A stretch of 64,000 bases of DNA from Pseudomonas sp. BN411 (GCF_029871235.1 NZ_SSOM01000054.1:1-64000), one strand, 5' to 3'. Shown: positions 9,504-19,006, numbered from the stretch's first letter. Made by a program: numbers and translations. Notes: a model not told the origin generated them from the letters alone.

Positions 9504-10898
9504 ATGAGCGGGTCCATCTACAAATTGCTGGTGGCCAACCGGGGCGAGATCGCCGTGCGTATCATCCGCGCGGCTCAGGCCCTGGGCATTCCAACCGTGG
9601 CGGCGTGCAGCGAGGCGGACGTCGATTCGCTGCCGGCGCGACTGGCGGACGAAGTGCGGGTCATCGGTCCTGCCCGTGCCGACAAGAGCTACCTGAATGG
9701 CGAAGCGCTGCTTCAGGCGGCACTCGACTGCGGCGCCAATGCGATTCATCCGGGCTACGGCTTCCTGTCCGAGAACGCCGCCTTCGCCGAAGCGGTCGCC
9801 AATGCCGGGCTTATTTTCGTCGGCCCCGACGCCGACACCATCCGCCGCATGGGCGACAAGGCCGAAGCGCGGCGCACCGCCCAGGCCGCTGGTGTGCCGG
9901 TGGTGCCGGGTTCGCCCGGTGAGCTGGAAGACCTCGATGCAGCCCTGACCTGTGCCGAACAGGTCGGCTATCCGTTGCTGATCAAAGCCTCGGCGGGTGG
10001 TGGTGGCCGCGGTATCCGCATCGCCCGGGATGCCGAAGAGCTCGCCCGCGAGTTTCCCCTGGCGCAACGTGAGGCCCAGGCTGCCTTCGGCTCCGGCGCG
10101 GTGTATCTGGAACGCTTCATCCGTCAGGCACGGCACATCGAAGTGCAGGTGCTGGGCGATGGCCAGCACGCAGTGCACCTGTTCGAGCGCGAATGCTCGC
10201 TGCAGCGCCGACGCCAGAAGGTATTCGAGGAAGCGCCATCGCCCGTGCTCAGTGCGGAGCAACGCGCCACCCTGTGCGACAGCGCGGTGCGCCTTGCTCG
10301 TGATATCGGCTATCGCGGTGCAGGAACCCTGGAGTACCTCTTCGACGCCGTGAGTGGTGAGTTCTTCTTCATTGAAATGAATACCCGCATCCAGGTGGAG
10401 CATCCGGTGACCGAGATGGTGACCGGGATCGATCTCGTGCAATGGATGCTGCGCATCGCCGGTGGTGAGCCGCTGTCGCTGGCACAGGAGGACATCCGCC
10501 TGCAGGGCGCAGCTCTGGAAATGCGCATCAATGCAGAGGATCCGGCGCGCAATTTCTTCCCCAGCCCGGGCCTGGTGGAGTCGCTGGCATGGCCGAGCGG
10601 GGAGGGCATCCGCGTGGAGAGTCACCTGTTCGAGGGCTATCGCGTACCGGCCTACTACGACTCGCTGCTGGCCAAGCTGGTGGTGCATGGGCGTGATCGC
10701 GCCGAGGCCTTCGCCCGTGCCGAGGCAGCCCTGCAGGACACGCGTCTCACCGGCATGGCCACGACCCTGCCGCTGCATCGCCTGTTGCTGACCGACCCGG
10801 CGGTACGCGATGGCCAGTTCGACACTGGAACCCTGGAACCCTGGCTTGCCGAGCGGGCCGAGCGGGCCGAGCTGCTGGCTGTCGCCCCGGAGGCCTGA
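9504..10898 (+). CDS. Biotin carboxylase (AccC-type) of the pxp operon
   Basis: 464 residues, the length of AccC. ATP-grasp features: glycine-rich loop KASAGGGGRGIRIA, ERECSLQRRRQKVFEEAPSP, and the active-site stretch EMNTRIQVEHPVTE. It carboxylates the N1 of carrier-bound biotin using bicarbonate and ATP. Start at ATG 9504 (MSGSIYKLLVANRGE): a GAGGAGACGG ribosome site overlaps the stop of the carrier gene. No carboxyltransferase of acetyl- or acyl-CoA type is nearby; pxpB and pxpC follow at once, which suggests they take the carboxyl group. Confidence 0.93.
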   Translation: MSGSIYKLLVANRGEIAVRIIRAAQALGIPTVAACSEADVDSLPARLADEVRVIGPARADKSYLNGEALLQAALDCGANAIHPGYGFLSENAAFAEAVANAGLIFVGPDADTIRRMGDKAEARRTAQAAGVPVVPGSPGELEDLDAALTCAEQVGYPLLIKASAGGGGRGIRIARDAEELAREFPLAQREAQAAFGSGAVYLERFIRQARHIEVQVLGDGQHAVHLFERECSLQRRRQKVFEEAPSPVLSAEQRATLCDSAVRLARDIGYRGAGTLEYLFDAVSGEFFFIEMNTRIQVEHPVTEMVTGIDLVQWMLRIAGGEPLSLAQEDIRLQGAALEMRINAEDPARNFFPSPGLVESLAWPSGEGIRVESHLFEGYRVPAYYDSLLAKLVVHGRDRAEAFARAEAALQDTRLTGMATTLPLHRLLLTDPAVRDGQFDTGTLEPWLAERAERAELLAVAPEA

Positions 10899-10899
10899 C

Positions 10900-11781
10900 A
10901 TGAACCCTGAATCCGTGCGTTACAGCTTCGGCGGCGACGAGCACCTGTTCGCCGAAGTCTCCGAGTCCATGTCGCTGGAAGCCTTTTTCCGGGGCATGGC
11001 CATCACTCGCGCCCTGGAGGAGGCGGCGCTGCCCGGCGTCCTCGACATCTGCCTGGCCAATGCGTCCTTCCAGGTCCGCTTCAACCCGGACCTGATCGCC
11101 CCAGAGACGCTGCTGGAGACCGTGCGCCAACTGGAAGATCGTGCGACCGCTGAGCGTCGTCTGGAGACCCGGATCATCGAGATCCCGGTGCTCTACAACG
11201 ACCCCTGGACCCATGAAACGCTGATGCGCTTCCGCGACCGCCACCAGGACCCGGAGTCCACCGACCTGGAGTACGCCGCACGCATCAACGGCCATGCCGA
11301 CGTGCAGGCGTTCATCGATGCACACAGTGGGTCGCCCTGGTTCGTTTCCATGGTGGGCTTCGTTGCCGGCCTGCCGTTCATGTACCAGATGGTCGAGCGC
11401 GAGCGGCAGATCCAGGTGCCCAAGTACCTGCGGCCACGCACCGACACGCCAAAGCTCACCCTGGGCCATGGCGGCTGCTTCGGCTGCATCTATTCAGTAC
11501 GCGGTGCGGGGGGATACCAGATGTTTGGCGTCACCCCGGCACCGATCTACGACCCCGAGCAGCGCCTGGCCTACCTCGCGGACTCCATGGTGTTCTTCCG
11601 TTCCGGCGACATCGTGCAGTTCAAACCCATCGACCGTGCTGCCTACGACCAGGCCGTCGCCGAGGTCGAGGCGGGGACCTTCCAGTTGCGCATCCGCCCG
11701 GTCACCTTCGACCTCGATGCGTTCATCCAGGATTCTCAAGGCTGCAAGCAGCGCCTGCAGGAGGTGCTCAATGACGATTAA
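10900..11781 (+). CDS. pxpB: 5-oxoprolinase subunit B (KipI/AHS1)
   Basis: 293 residues. Carries the allophanate-hydrolase-subunit-1 / KipI core: IEIPVLYNDPW, then GFVAGLPFMYQM and GHGGCFGCIYSVRGAGGYQM, the last resembling the GGWQLIG motif region. The start is the ATG at 10900, one base after the biotin carboxylase stop, so the genes are translationally coupled. Longer than minimal PxpB (about 220 residues) because of an N-terminal extension that matches AHS1 domains of urea carboxylases. Acts with PxpC. Confidence 0.9.
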   Translation: MNPESVRYSFGGDEHLFAEVSESMSLEAFFRGMAITRALEEAALPGVLDICLANASFQVRFNPDLIAPETLLETVRQLEDRATAERRLETRIIEIPVLYNDPWTHETLMRFRDRHQDPESTDLEYAARINGHADVQAFIDAHSGSPWFVSMVGFVAGLPFMYQMVERERQIQVPKYLRPRTDTPKLTLGHGGCFGCIYSVRGAGGYQMFGVTPAPIYDPEQRLAYLADSMVFFRSGDIVQFKPIDRAAYDQAVAEVEAGTFQLRIRPVTFDLDAFIQDSQGCKQRLQEVLNDD

Positions 11782-12748
11782 GGTGCTGAAACCGGGCCTG
11801 TCGACTTCGGTCCAGGATGCCGGGCGCGAAGGCTACTACCACTTGGGCATCCCGCCCTCCGGTGCCCTCGACCAGTTCGCCCTGCGCGCGGCCAACCTGC
11901 TGGTGGGCAACGCACCCACCGCCGCGGTGCTGGAGTGCACCCTGCTGGGACCGCAGCTGGAGTTCCGGCGCGATGCTCTGGTAGCGGTCTGTGGCGCGCG
12001 CATGACGCCACGCCTGGATGGTGCGGAGATGCCTCAGGACGCCGCCTTCCGCGTGCGTGCCGGGCAGGTGCTGGGCTTCGACTACATCAAGGCCGGTGCT
12101 CGCGGCTATGTCGCCATCGACGGCGGCCTGGACGTGCCTGAGGTACTCGACAGCCGCTCCACCTACGGCCTTGGTGCCATCGGTGGCTTCCAGGGCAGGC
12201 GCCTGGCCGCCGGCGACGAGCTGCCGCTCGGCACGCCCTCCGGCCAGGGCCGCGAAGGGTTGGCGCTGCCGCGTTCGTTGCAGATCGAGGTGGGCGGCGA
12301 AGTCACCCTGCGCGTCGTGCCGGGACTCTACGTACATCGCCTGACCCCGCGCGCTGTGGAGCAGTTTTTCGCTGACACCTGGACCGTGGGCTCGGAGGCG
12401 GATCGCACTGGCTACCGCTTCAAGGGCGGCACGCCGCTGGAGTTCGAGCCGCGCGAGCAACCTTTCGGCGCGGGTTCCGACCCGTCCAACATCGTGGATG
12501 CCTGCTACCCCATCGGCTCGATCCAGGTTCCCGGCGGTCTGGAGCCGATCATCCTGCATCGCGACGCAGTATCCGGCGGCGGCTACGCCACCATCGGCAC
12601 GGTGATCAGCCCCGACCTCGACCGCATGGCGCAGATGCAGCCGAACCAGAAGGCGCGATTCGTCGCCATCAGCCTGGAGGAAGGGCTGGCTGCGCGGCGC
12701 CAGTACAACCAGCAACTGGAGCGCTTGCAGCGCTTCTTCCTCGCCTGA
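11771..12748 (+). CDS. pxpC: 5-oxoprolinase subunit C (KipA/AHS2)
   Basis: 325 residues, typical KipA/AHS2 length. It opens MTIKVLKPGLSTSVQDAGR, the hallmark N-terminus, followed by YYHLGIPPSGALDQFALRAAN. Begins at the ATG at 11771, overlapping the end of pxpB by 11 bp, which indicates coupling. In urea carboxylase the same fold is the carboxyltransferase half; in PxpABC it helps phosphorylate and hydrolyse 5-oxoproline. Downstream lies a GC-rich hairpin and the permease gene. Confidence 0.92.
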   Translation: MTIKVLKPGLSTSVQDAGREGYYHLGIPPSGALDQFALRAANLLVGNAPTAAVLECTLLGPQLEFRRDALVAVCGARMTPRLDGAEMPQDAAFRVRAGQVLGFDYIKAGARGYVAIDGGLDVPEVLDSRSTYGLGAIGGFQGRRLAAGDELPLGTPSGQGREGLALPRSLQIEVGGEVTLRVVPGLYVHRLTPRAVEQFFADTWTVGSEADRTGYRFKGGTPLEFEPREQPFGAGSDPSNIVDACYPIGSIQVPGGLEPIILHRDAVSGGGYATIGTVISPDLDRMAQMQPNQKARFVAISLEEGLAARRQYNQQLERLQRFFLA

Positions 12749-12777
12749 TCCAACCACGCGGCCGACACGTCTTCCGG

Positions 12778-12796
12778 CGGCCCCTGTACGGGGCCG
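12778..12796 (+). other. Intra-operon GC-rich hairpin
   Basis: CGGCCCC at 12778-12784 pairs with GGGGCCG at 12790-12796 around a 5-nt loop. A further CGGCCCCG copy follows at once and could form an alternative pairing. No T-run follows, so attenuation or mRNA protection before the permease gene is more likely than full termination. Confidence 0.45.
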
Positions 12797-12846
12797 TCGC
12801 GGCCCCGTGCGGCTGAAATACCTGCCTCCCTTGCCGGAGAACCCTC

Positions 12847-14181
12847 ATGGCTAGCCTGTCGAAACAAGAACAAGATATCGACCTGTCCACCCACCCCGTT
12901 CCACCCGATGCCCGCATGGGCAAGCTGTCGCTGACCATGGCCTGGTGGGCCGTGTGCAGCGCCATGTTCTACATCGTTGTCGGTGCTTCCCTGGCACTGG
13001 CATACGGCGCGCGCAACGCGATCATCGGCATGCTGCTGTCGGTGGTCTGCTACGGCGTGATCAACGCGGTAATCAGCCGCTTCGCGGTGCGCAGCGGACT
13101 GTCCGTGGCGCTGTTCTCGCGGCTGCTGTTCGGCCGCCTCGGAGCATCCCTGGCGACCCTGATCTTCTTTTCCACTGCTATCTACTACGCGGTGTTCGAA
13201 GGTTCGGTGATCGCGGTCGCCTTGAACCACCTTTACCCGTCGCTGTCCTACCCACTGGCCGCGCTACTGGTGGTGCTCTACAGCGTGCCGCTGATCTTCG
13301 GCAGCGTGCAGAACTGGCTGGACAAGTTCAACGGCGTGCTCCTGCCGTTCTACCTGTTCGGCCTGCTCGCCGCCGTGGCGCTGTCCATCAGCGAATACGG
13401 CTACCAGCCGCAGTGGCTCGACTTCGGCCCGGTGGAGCCTTCCGCCACTGGCTGGTGGGACTGCTTCACTGCCTACATGGGCGTTTGGGTGCTGATGATG
13501 TTCACCTTCGACTATGCCCGCTTCGGCAAGCCGGAAGACGCCCGCTACCACGGCCGCTGGAACTTCGGCATGCCGTTCTACCTGGTGACCTTCCTGCTCA
13601 ATGGCGTGGCCGGCATCTACCTGGCCGCCAGCATGCCGCGCGAGGGCGAGCTGAGCGAAGTCACCGTGGTGATGGCCATCCTCCAACTGATGGGCATCTG
13701 GGGTCTGCTGTTCGTCTGGGTGACCCAGACCCGCATCAACACCGCCAACTACTACCTGGCCACGGTAAACATGCAGGCCTTCTTCGGCGACTTGTGCCAA
13801 CTGCGCCAGTCGCGCGTGGTCTGGGCGCTGGTGGTCGGGGCGCTGGTTTATGGGCTGATGCTGGCGGACGTGTTCAGTTGGCTGCTCAAGGCGTTGGCCT
13901 GGCAGGGCATCTTCGTCGTCGCCTGGGTGGCTGTGGCGTTGGCACACATCCTCTCGCACGCCGCCGCGAACCCTGACGCCGGGCACGAACTACCGGCCTT
14001 CAGTGCCCGTGGCCTGGTGGCATGGTGCGGCGCTTCGATGCTCGGCCTCGGCCTGCTGCAGGTGGGCGAACCGACGGTGGCCAGCTTCTCGGCGCCGCTC
14101 AGCTTCCTGGTGGCATTCGGCACCTACTGGTTTATGGCGGTCGGCAAGCACCAGGCGGCGCTCAAGTCCGGGGCTGTCTGA
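12847..14181 (+). CDS. NCS1-family (cytosine/purine/hydantoin) permease
   Basis: 444 residues with about 12 hydrophobic segments. The pattern (WWAVCSAMFYIVVGASLALAYG near the N-terminus, and WVTQTRINTANYYLAT in the middle, where the latter is typical of the conserved NCS1 helix 8) marks the nucleobase-cation-symport-1 group. Members import cytosine, uracil, allantoin or hydantoins. As the last gene of the pxp operon it probably imports the cyclic amide or lactam that the operon degrades. Start MASLSKQEQDIDLS at 12847. Confidence 0.85.
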   Translation: MASLSKQEQDIDLSTHPVPPDARMGKLSLTMAWWAVCSAMFYIVVGASLALAYGARNAIIGMLLSVVCYGVINAVISRFAVRSGLSVALFSRLLFGRLGASLATLIFFSTAIYYAVFEGSVIAVALNHLYPSLSYPLAALLVVLYSVPLIFGSVQNWLDKFNGVLLPFYLFGLLAAVALSISEYGYQPQWLDFGPVEPSATGWWDCFTAYMGVWVLMMFTFDYARFGKPEDARYHGRWNFGMPFYLVTFLLNGVAGIYLAASMPREGELSEVTVVMAILQLMGIWGLLFVWVTQTRINTANYYLATVNMQAFFGDLCQLRQSRVVWALVVGALVYGLMLADVFSWLLKALAWQGIFVVAWVAVALAHILSHAAANPDAGHELPAFSARGLVAWCGASMLGLGLLQVGEPTVASFSAPLSFLVAFGTYWFMAVGKHQAALKSGAV

Positions 14182-14199
14182 ATCCTGGGCACGCGGCCT

Positions 14200-14235
14200 C
14201 GCAGAGAGTTTCGGCATCAAGCCGCGCTCTCTGCG
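14200..14235 (+). terminator. Possible operon-end hairpin
   Basis: CGCAGAGAG at 14200-14208 pairs perfectly with CTCTCTGCG at 14227-14235. It lies 18 bp after the permease stop. The T-run expected of an intrinsic terminator is absent, so this may be Rho-assisted or only a 3'-end stabiliser. Confidence 0.4.
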
Positions 14236-14305
14236 GGACTGTCGTTCCGGAAATCAGCAGGGAATGCCACTTCGAGATTGATCGAATAGATCAAAAAACA
14301 ATCAG

Positions 14306-14337
14306 ATGTAAACCATAAGTAAAAACATGGTTGACAG
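14306..14337 (+). promoter_or_regulatory. BirA-type operator of the biotin operon
   Basis: Half-sites ATGTAAACC (14306-14314) and GGTTGACAG (14329-14337) are separated by exactly 14 bp. The BirA box of proteobacteria is TTGTAAACC-N14/15-GGTTTACAA, so 7-8 of 9 positions match on each side and the halves are inverted. The right half contains the -35 hexamer TTGACA, so bound BirA with biotinyl-AMP would block RNA polymerase. This implies a DNA-binding (HTH-bearing) BirA in this strain. Confidence 0.82.
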
Positions 14338-14358
14338 CGCTTTGGCTCCACATATGAT
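14331..14358 (+). promoter_or_regulatory. Sigma-70 promoter of bioB
   Basis: TTGACA at 14331-14336 and TATGAT at 14353-14358, with a 16-bp spacer: nearly consensus. The leader downstream carries a 7-bp hairpin (CCCGGAC at 14375-14381, GTCCGGG at 14387-14393, loop TCCCG), which could stabilise the 5' end. The ribosome site AAGGAAA precedes the bioB ATG at 14436. Confidence 0.8.
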
Positions 14359-14435
14359 GCCCTAAGCCTGAATTCCCGGACTCCCGGTCCGGGTATCCCC
14401 GACAAAGGCGCCCTACAGCGTCGAAGGAAACCTCC

Positions 14436-15494
14436 ATGAGTGCAACCGCATCCATCGCTACCCGTCACGACTGGTCCCTCGCCGAGGTGAAGGCGCTGTT
14501 CGAACAGCCGTTCAATGACCTGCTGTTCCACGCCCAGACCGTCCACCGCGCGAACTTCGACCCGAACCGGGTACAGGTTTCCACCCTGCTGTCGATCAAG
14601 ACCGGCGCCTGCCCGGAAGACTGCAAGTATTGCCCCCAGTCCGGCCACTACAACACCGGCCTGGACAAGGAAAAGCTGATGGAAGTGCAGAAGGTGCTCG
14701 AAGCCGCTGCCGAAGCCAAGGCCATCGGTTCCACCCGCTTCTGCATGGGCGCCGCCTGGAAGCACCCGTCCGCCAAGGACATGCCCTACGTGCTGGAAAT
14801 GGTGAAGGGCGTGAAGAAACTCGGCCTGGAAACCTGCATGACCCTTGGTCGCCTGGATCAGGAGCAGACCAAGGCCCTCGCCGATGCCGGCCTGGACTAC
14901 TACAACCACAACCTGGATACCTCGCCGGAGTTCTACGGCAACATCATCACCACCCGCACCTACAGCGAGCGTCTGCAGACCCTGGCCTACGTGCGCGAGG
15001 CGGGGATGAAGATCTGCTCCGGCGGCATCCTCGGCATGGGCGAGTCGGTGGAAGACCGCGCCGGCCTGCTGATCCAGCTGGCCAACCTGCCCGAGCACCC
15101 GGAATCGGTGCCGATCAACATGCTGGTGAAAGTGAAGGGCACTCCGCTGGCTGAAGAGAAAGACGTCGATCCGTTCGACTTCATCCGCACCCTGGCGGTC
15201 GCCCGGATCATGATGCCGAAGTCCCACGTGCGCCTGTCCGCCGGCCGCGAGCAGATGAACGAGCAGATGCAGGCCCTGGCCTTCATGGCGGGCGCCAACT
15301 CGATCTTCTACGGCGAGAAGCTGCTGACCACCAAGAACCCGCAGGCTGAGAAAGACATGCAGCTGTTCGCCCGTCTCGGTATCAAGCCGGAAGAGCGCGA
15401 AGAGCACGCCGACGAAGTGCACCAGGCCGCCATCGAGCAGGCCCTGGTCGAACAGCGCGACTCGCAGCTGTTCTACGACGCCGCTTCCGCCTGA
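14436..15494 (+). CDS. bioB: Biotin synthase
   Basis: 352 residues. Radical-SAM enzyme that inserts sulfur into dethiobiotin, the last step of biotin synthesis. The SAM-binding 4Fe-4S cluster motif CxxxCxxC is at Cys59, Cys63 and Cys66 ([16 protein letters not shown]). First gene of the bio operon, directly behind the promoter and BirA box. In line with bioF, bioH, bioC and bioD; bioA is not in this window, as in P. aeruginosa, where it lies elsewhere. Confidence 0.98.
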   Translation: MSATASIATRHDWSLAEVKALFEQPFNDLLFHAQTVHRANFDPNRVQVSTLLSIKTGACPEDCKYCPQSGHYNTGLDKEKLMEVQKVLEAAAEAKAIGSTRFCMGAAWKHPSAKDMPYVLEMVKGVKKLGLETCMTLGRLDQEQTKALADAGLDYYNHNLDTSPEFYGNIITTRTYSERLQTLAYVREAGMKICSGGILGMGESVEDRAGLLIQLANLPEHPESVPINMLVKVKGTPLAEEKDVDPFDFIRTLAVARIMMPKSHVRLSAGREQMNEQMQALAFMAGANSIFYGEKLLTTKNPQAEKDMQLFARLGIKPEEREEHADEVHQAAIEQALVEQRDSQLFYDAASA

Positions 15495-15512
15495 TATCGC
15501 ACTATCGAACCC

Positions 15513-15577
15513 TGTAGGAGCGAGCTTGCTCGCGAAGGGCGGCTCCTGCAGGTTCGCCAGCAAGCTGGCTCCTACGA
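15513..15577. repeat. REPIN-like pair inside the bio operon
   Basis: Two inverted copies of the common Pseudomonas REP: TGTAGGAGCGAGCTTGCTCG at 15513 and its degenerate complement CAGCAAGCTGGCTCCTACGA ending at 15577. Together they fill most of the 98 bp between bioB and bioF. A strong stem-loop here would separate bioB mRNA from the rest of the operon, by protection from exonucleases or by partial termination. Confidence 0.85.
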
Positions 15578-15592
15578 AAAACCGAACCGCCC

Positions 15593-16774
15593 ATGCCTTT
15601 TGATCTCGCCTCGCGCCTTGCCGCCCGCCATGCGGAAAACCTCTATCGCCAGCGCCCGTTGCTGGAAAGCCCTCAAGGGCCCGAGGTGGTGGTGGATGGC
15701 CGACCCATGCTGGCTTTCTGCTCCAACGATTACCTGGGCCTGGCCGATCACCCCGAGGTGAAGGCCGCCCTGCAACGTGGCGTAGAGCGCTGGGGCGCCG
15801 GTGGTGGCGCTTCGCACCTGGTGATCGGTCATAGCGGCCCGCACCATGATCTGGAACTGGCCCTCGCCGAATTCACCGGGCGCCCCCGCGCACTGCTGTT
15901 TTCCACCGGCTACATGGCCAACCTGGGCGCTGTCACCGCGCTGCTGGGCAAGGGCGACACCGTGCTGGAAGACCGCCTCAATCACGCGTCCTTGCTGGAC
16001 GCCGGGCTGCTCTCCGGCGCGCGTTTCTCACGCTACCTGCATAACGATGCCGATAGCCTCGCCAGCCGCCTGGAAAAGGCGGAAGGCAACACCCTGGTGG
16101 TCACCGACGGCGTATTCAGCATGGACGGCGACCTCGCCGAACTGCCCGCCGTCTGCGCTGCTGCAAAGGCCCGTGGCGCCTGGGTGATGGTGGATGATGC
16201 CCACGGTTTCGGTCCGCTGGGCGCCACTGGCGGCGGCATCGTCGAACACTTCGGCCTGAGCCAGGACGATGTGCCCGTGCTGGTGGGCACCCTGGGCAAG
16301 GCCTTTGGCACCGCCGGCGCCTTCGTCGCCGGTAGCGAAGAGCTGATCGAGACGCTGATCCAGTTCGCCCGCCCCTACATCTACACCACCAGCCAGCCTC
16401 CGGCCGTAGCCTGCGCCACCCTGAAGAGCCTGGAGCTGCTGCAGCGCGAAAGCTGGCGCCGTGAGCACCTGAACAAGCTGATCCAGCGCTTCCGCGAGGG
16501 GGCAGCCGAAATCGGCCTGACCCTGATGGACAGCCCGACGCCGATCCAGCCGATCCTGATCGGCGACAGCGCCCGCGCCCTGAAGCTGTCCGCCCTCTTG
16601 CGAGATCGCGGCATCCTGGTCGGCGCGATCCGCCCGCCGACCGTGCCGGCCGGCAGTGCGCGACTGCGCGTCACTTTCTCCGCCGCTCACAGCGAAGAGC
16701 AGCTTGAATCCTTGCTGAATGCCCTGGCCGAGTGCTGGGCAACCCTGGCGAAGGAGGAAGCCCCCGATGCGTGA
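15593..16774 (+). CDS. bioF: 8-amino-7-oxononanoate synthase
   Basis: 393 residues. PLP enzyme that joins pimeloyl-ACP (or -CoA) and L-alanine. Seen: [13 protein letters not shown] near the N-terminus, the substrate/PLP contacts DDAHGFG (about 201-207), and the Schiff-base lysine Lys236 in [13 protein letters not shown]. Begins at the ATG at 15593 right after the REP pair and overlaps bioH by 8 bp. Typical length and order. Confidence 0.97.
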   Translation: MPFDLASRLAARHAENLYRQRPLLESPQGPEVVVDGRPMLAFCSNDYLGLADHPEVKAALQRGVERWGAGGGASHLVIGHSGPHHDLELALAEFTGRPRALLFSTGYMANLGAVTALLGKGDTVLEDRLNHASLLDAGLLSGARFSRYLHNDADSLASRLEKAEGNTLVVTDGVFSMDGDLAELPAVCAAAKARGAWVMVDDAHGFGPLGATGGGIVEHFGLSQDDVPVLVGTLGKAFGTAGAFVAGSEELIETLIQFARPYIYTTSQPPAVACATLKSLELLQRESWRREHLNKLIQRFREGAAEIGLTLMDSPTPIQPILIGDSARALKLSALLRDRGILVGAIRPPTVPAGSARLRVTFSAAHSEEQLESLLNALAECWATLAKEEAPDA

Positions 16775-17492
16775 GCGCCTGATTCTGCTACCGGGCTGGG
16801 CCATTGGCCCGGCTGCCCTCGAACCCCTGCGTGAAGCCCTGCTGGAGCGTGCGCCGCACCTGGCGGTGGAGATCGAACCCTTACCCGCCCTGGACCAGGC
16901 CGGCGCCTGGCTCGACGAACTGGACGCCCGCTTGCCCCAGGACAGCTGGCTGGCCGGTTGGTCCCTCGGTGGCATGCTCGCTGCGCAACTGGCCGCGCGC
17001 CGGGGCGACGCCTGCCGCGGCCTGATCGGGTTGTGCAGCAACATGAGTTTCCGCGACCGCGATGACTGGCCCTGCGCCATGTCCCAGGAAATCTTCGGGG
17101 CCTTCTACGAGGCCTGCCGCCTCGACCCCGCGCAGACCTTGAAGCGCTTCACCATGCTGGTGGCCCAGGGCGCGCGGGATGCCCGTACCCTGGCGCGGCA
17201 ACTCCAGGTCACCCAGGTGCCCGCCGAGCCCAAGGTGCTGGAGGCCGGCCTGCGCCTGCTCGACGTGCTGGACATCCGCGCGGCGATTCAGGGCTTCGGC
17301 GGCCCGCAGCTGCACCTGTTCGCCGGACGCGATGCACTGGTACCGATCACCGCCGCCGATGCGCTGCTGGAATGGTTGCCGGATGTGGAAGTGCAGGTTT
17401 TCGCCGATGCCAGCCACGGCCTGCCACTGGAGCGGCCGGAGGAGGTCGCGGCGACCATCCTCGACTTCATGCGCGAGGGTCACGATGTCTGA
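16767..17492 (+). CDS. bioH: Pimeloyl-ACP methyl ester carboxylesterase
   Basis: 241 residues, alpha/beta hydrolase. Catalytic triad readable as Ser66 (GWSLGG), Asp189 (AGRDALVP) and His217 (DASHGLPL). Cleaves the methyl ester from pimeloyl-ACP, ending the pimelate-building cycle that BioC begins. The start codon at 16767 overlaps the bioF stop by 8 bp, so the two are translationally coupled; the AAGGAGGAAG ribosome site lies within bioF. Confidence 0.94.
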   Translation: MRERLILLPGWAIGPAALEPLREALLERAPHLAVEIEPLPALDQAGAWLDELDARLPQDSWLAGWSLGGMLAAQLAARRGDACRGLIGLCSNMSFRDRDDWPCAMSQEIFGAFYEACRLDPAQTLKRFTMLVAQGARDARTLARQLQVTQVPAEPKVLEAGLRLLDVLDIRAAIQGFGGPQLHLFAGRDALVPITAADALLEWLPDVEVQVFADASHGLPLERPEEVAATILDFMREGHDV

Positions 17493-18300
17493 TCCACGGA
17501 TCGCTGCCGAGGCCGAAGGCCATCTGCCGGACAAGCGCCAGGTGGCGGCGTCCTTTTCCCGCGCGGCGGACAGCTACGACAGCGTCGCCGCCCTGCAACG
17601 GGCGGTCGGCCGCGAGCTGCTGAGCCGGCTGCCGCAAGGCTTCGAGCCGCAGCGCTGGCTCGACCTGGGCTGCGGCACCGGTTACTTCTCCCGAGCCTTG
17701 GCCGAGCGCTTTCCCGCAGGCGACGGCCTGGCCGTGGACATCGCCGAAGGCATGCTGCGCCACGCCCGTCCGCTGGGTGGTGCGCGGCGCTTCATCGCCG
17801 GGGATGCCGAGCACCTGCCGTTGGCCAGCGGTACCCAGCAACTGATTTTCTCCAGCCTTGCCGTGCAGTGGTGCGCCGACTTCGCCGCCGTGCTCGCCGA
17901 GGCCCGTCGCGTCCTGCAGCCCGGAGGCGTATTCGCCTTCAGCAGCCTCTGCGTCGGCACCCTGCAGGAGTTGCGTGACAGCTGGCAGGCAGTGGACGGA
18001 TTCGTCCACGTCAACCGCTTCCGTCGCCTGGAGGATTACCAGGACCTCTGTGCCGCCAGTGGCCTGCTGCCGCTCGACCTGGGCAGCGAGCCCCAGGTGC
18101 TGCACTACGCCGATCTGCGAACCTTGACCCACGAACTCAAGGCCCTTGGCGCCCACAACCTCAACCCCGGCCGCCCCGGCGGGCTGACCGGACGGGCGCG
18201 CATCCTGGCGCTGGTGGACGCCTATGAGCGCTTCCGCCAGCCACAGGGTCTGCCGGCCACCTACCAGGTGGTCTACGGCGTACTGAAGAAGGAAGACTGA
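17485..18300 (+). CDS. bioC: Malonyl-ACP O-methyltransferase
   Basis: 271 residues. SAM-dependent methyltransferase; motif [16 protein letters not shown] is at about 58-72, and the N-terminal [17 protein letters not shown] is typical of BioC. It methylates malonyl-ACP so that fatty-acid synthesis can elongate it to pimeloyl-ACP ester. Overlaps bioH by 8 bp and ends one base before bioD, so it is tightly coupled. Confidence 0.95.
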   Translation: MSDPRIAAEAEGHLPDKRQVAASFSRAADSYDSVAALQRAVGRELLSRLPQGFEPQRWLDLGCGTGYFSRALAERFPAGDGLAVDIAEGMLRHARPLGGARRFIAGDAEHLPLASGTQQLIFSSLAVQWCADFAAVLAEARRVLQPGGVFAFSSLCVGTLQELRDSWQAVDGFVHVNRFRRLEDYQDLCAASGLLPLDLGSEPQVLHYADLRTLTHELKALGAHNLNPGRPGGLTGRARILALVDAYERFRQPQGLPATYQVVYGVLKKED

Positions 18301-18301
18301 A

Positions 18302-19006
18302 ATGGCGGCCGCCTACTTCGTGACCGGTACCGACACCGAGATCGGCAAGACCACCATCGCCGCTGGGCTGCTGCACGCTGCCCGGACGCTGGGGTTGTCC
18401 ACCGCAGCAGCCAAGCCGGTGGCGTCCGGCTGCGAGGAGACCGCCGACGGCCTGCGCAACAGCGATGCCCTGGCGCTGCTGGGCGAGTGCACGCTGCCGC
18501 TGGCCTATGAGGAGGTCAATCCGCTGGCTTTCGCACCGGCCATCGCGCCGCACCTCGCCGCACGTGAGGCCGGCATCCGCCTGGATGTGGACGCCCTTGC
18601 CGATCCGGTACGCCGGGTCCTGGCCATGGGTGCCGATTTCAGCCTGGTGGAAGGGGCGGGCGGCTGGCGCGTGCCCCTGGCCGGCTCCGCCACCCTGTCC
18701 GACCTGCCTATCGCCCTTGGCCTGCCGGTGATCCTGGTAGTCGGCGTGCGGCTGGGCTGCATCAACCATGCGCTGCTGACTGCCGAGGCGATCCAGCGTG
18801 ATGGCCTGACCCTCGCTGGCTGGGTCGCCAACGTGGTTGACCCGCAGACATCGCGCCTGGAGGAGAACCTCGCCACACTGGCCGAGCGTCTGTCGGCACC
18901 TTGCCTGGGGCGCGTGCCGCACCTGGCCGAGGCGACTCCGGCGGCGGTAGCCGGCTATCTCGACCTCTCTCCATTGCTGCGGATTGCCGGGAACGTCCGG
19001 GCCTGA
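18302..19006 (+). CDS. bioD: Dethiobiotin synthetase
   Basis: 234 residues, slightly longer than the usual 225. The P-loop FVTGTDTEIGKTTIAAG spans residues 6-22. It closes the ureido ring of 7,8-diaminononanoate using CO2 and ATP. Other family stretches: AKPVASGCEET and LVEGAGGWRVPL. Last bio gene; ATG at 18302. Confidence 0.96.
   Translation: MAAAYFVTGTDTEIGKTTIAAGLLHAARTLGLSTAAAKPVASGCEETADGLRNSDALALLGECTLPLAYEEVNPLAFAPAIAPHLAAREAGIRLDVDALADPVRRVLAMGADFSLVEGAGGWRVPLAGSATLSDLPIALGLPVILVVGVRLGCINHALLTAEAIQRDGLTLAGWVANVVDPQTSRLEENLATLAERLSAPCLGRVPHLAEATPAAVAGYLDLSPLLRIAGNVRA

Noticed and set aside
9315-10901. 528-codon open frame antisense to the biotin carboxylase
   Set aside because: Composition is shadow-like (His, Gln, Gly rich) and the other strand is an unmistakable biotin carboxylase.
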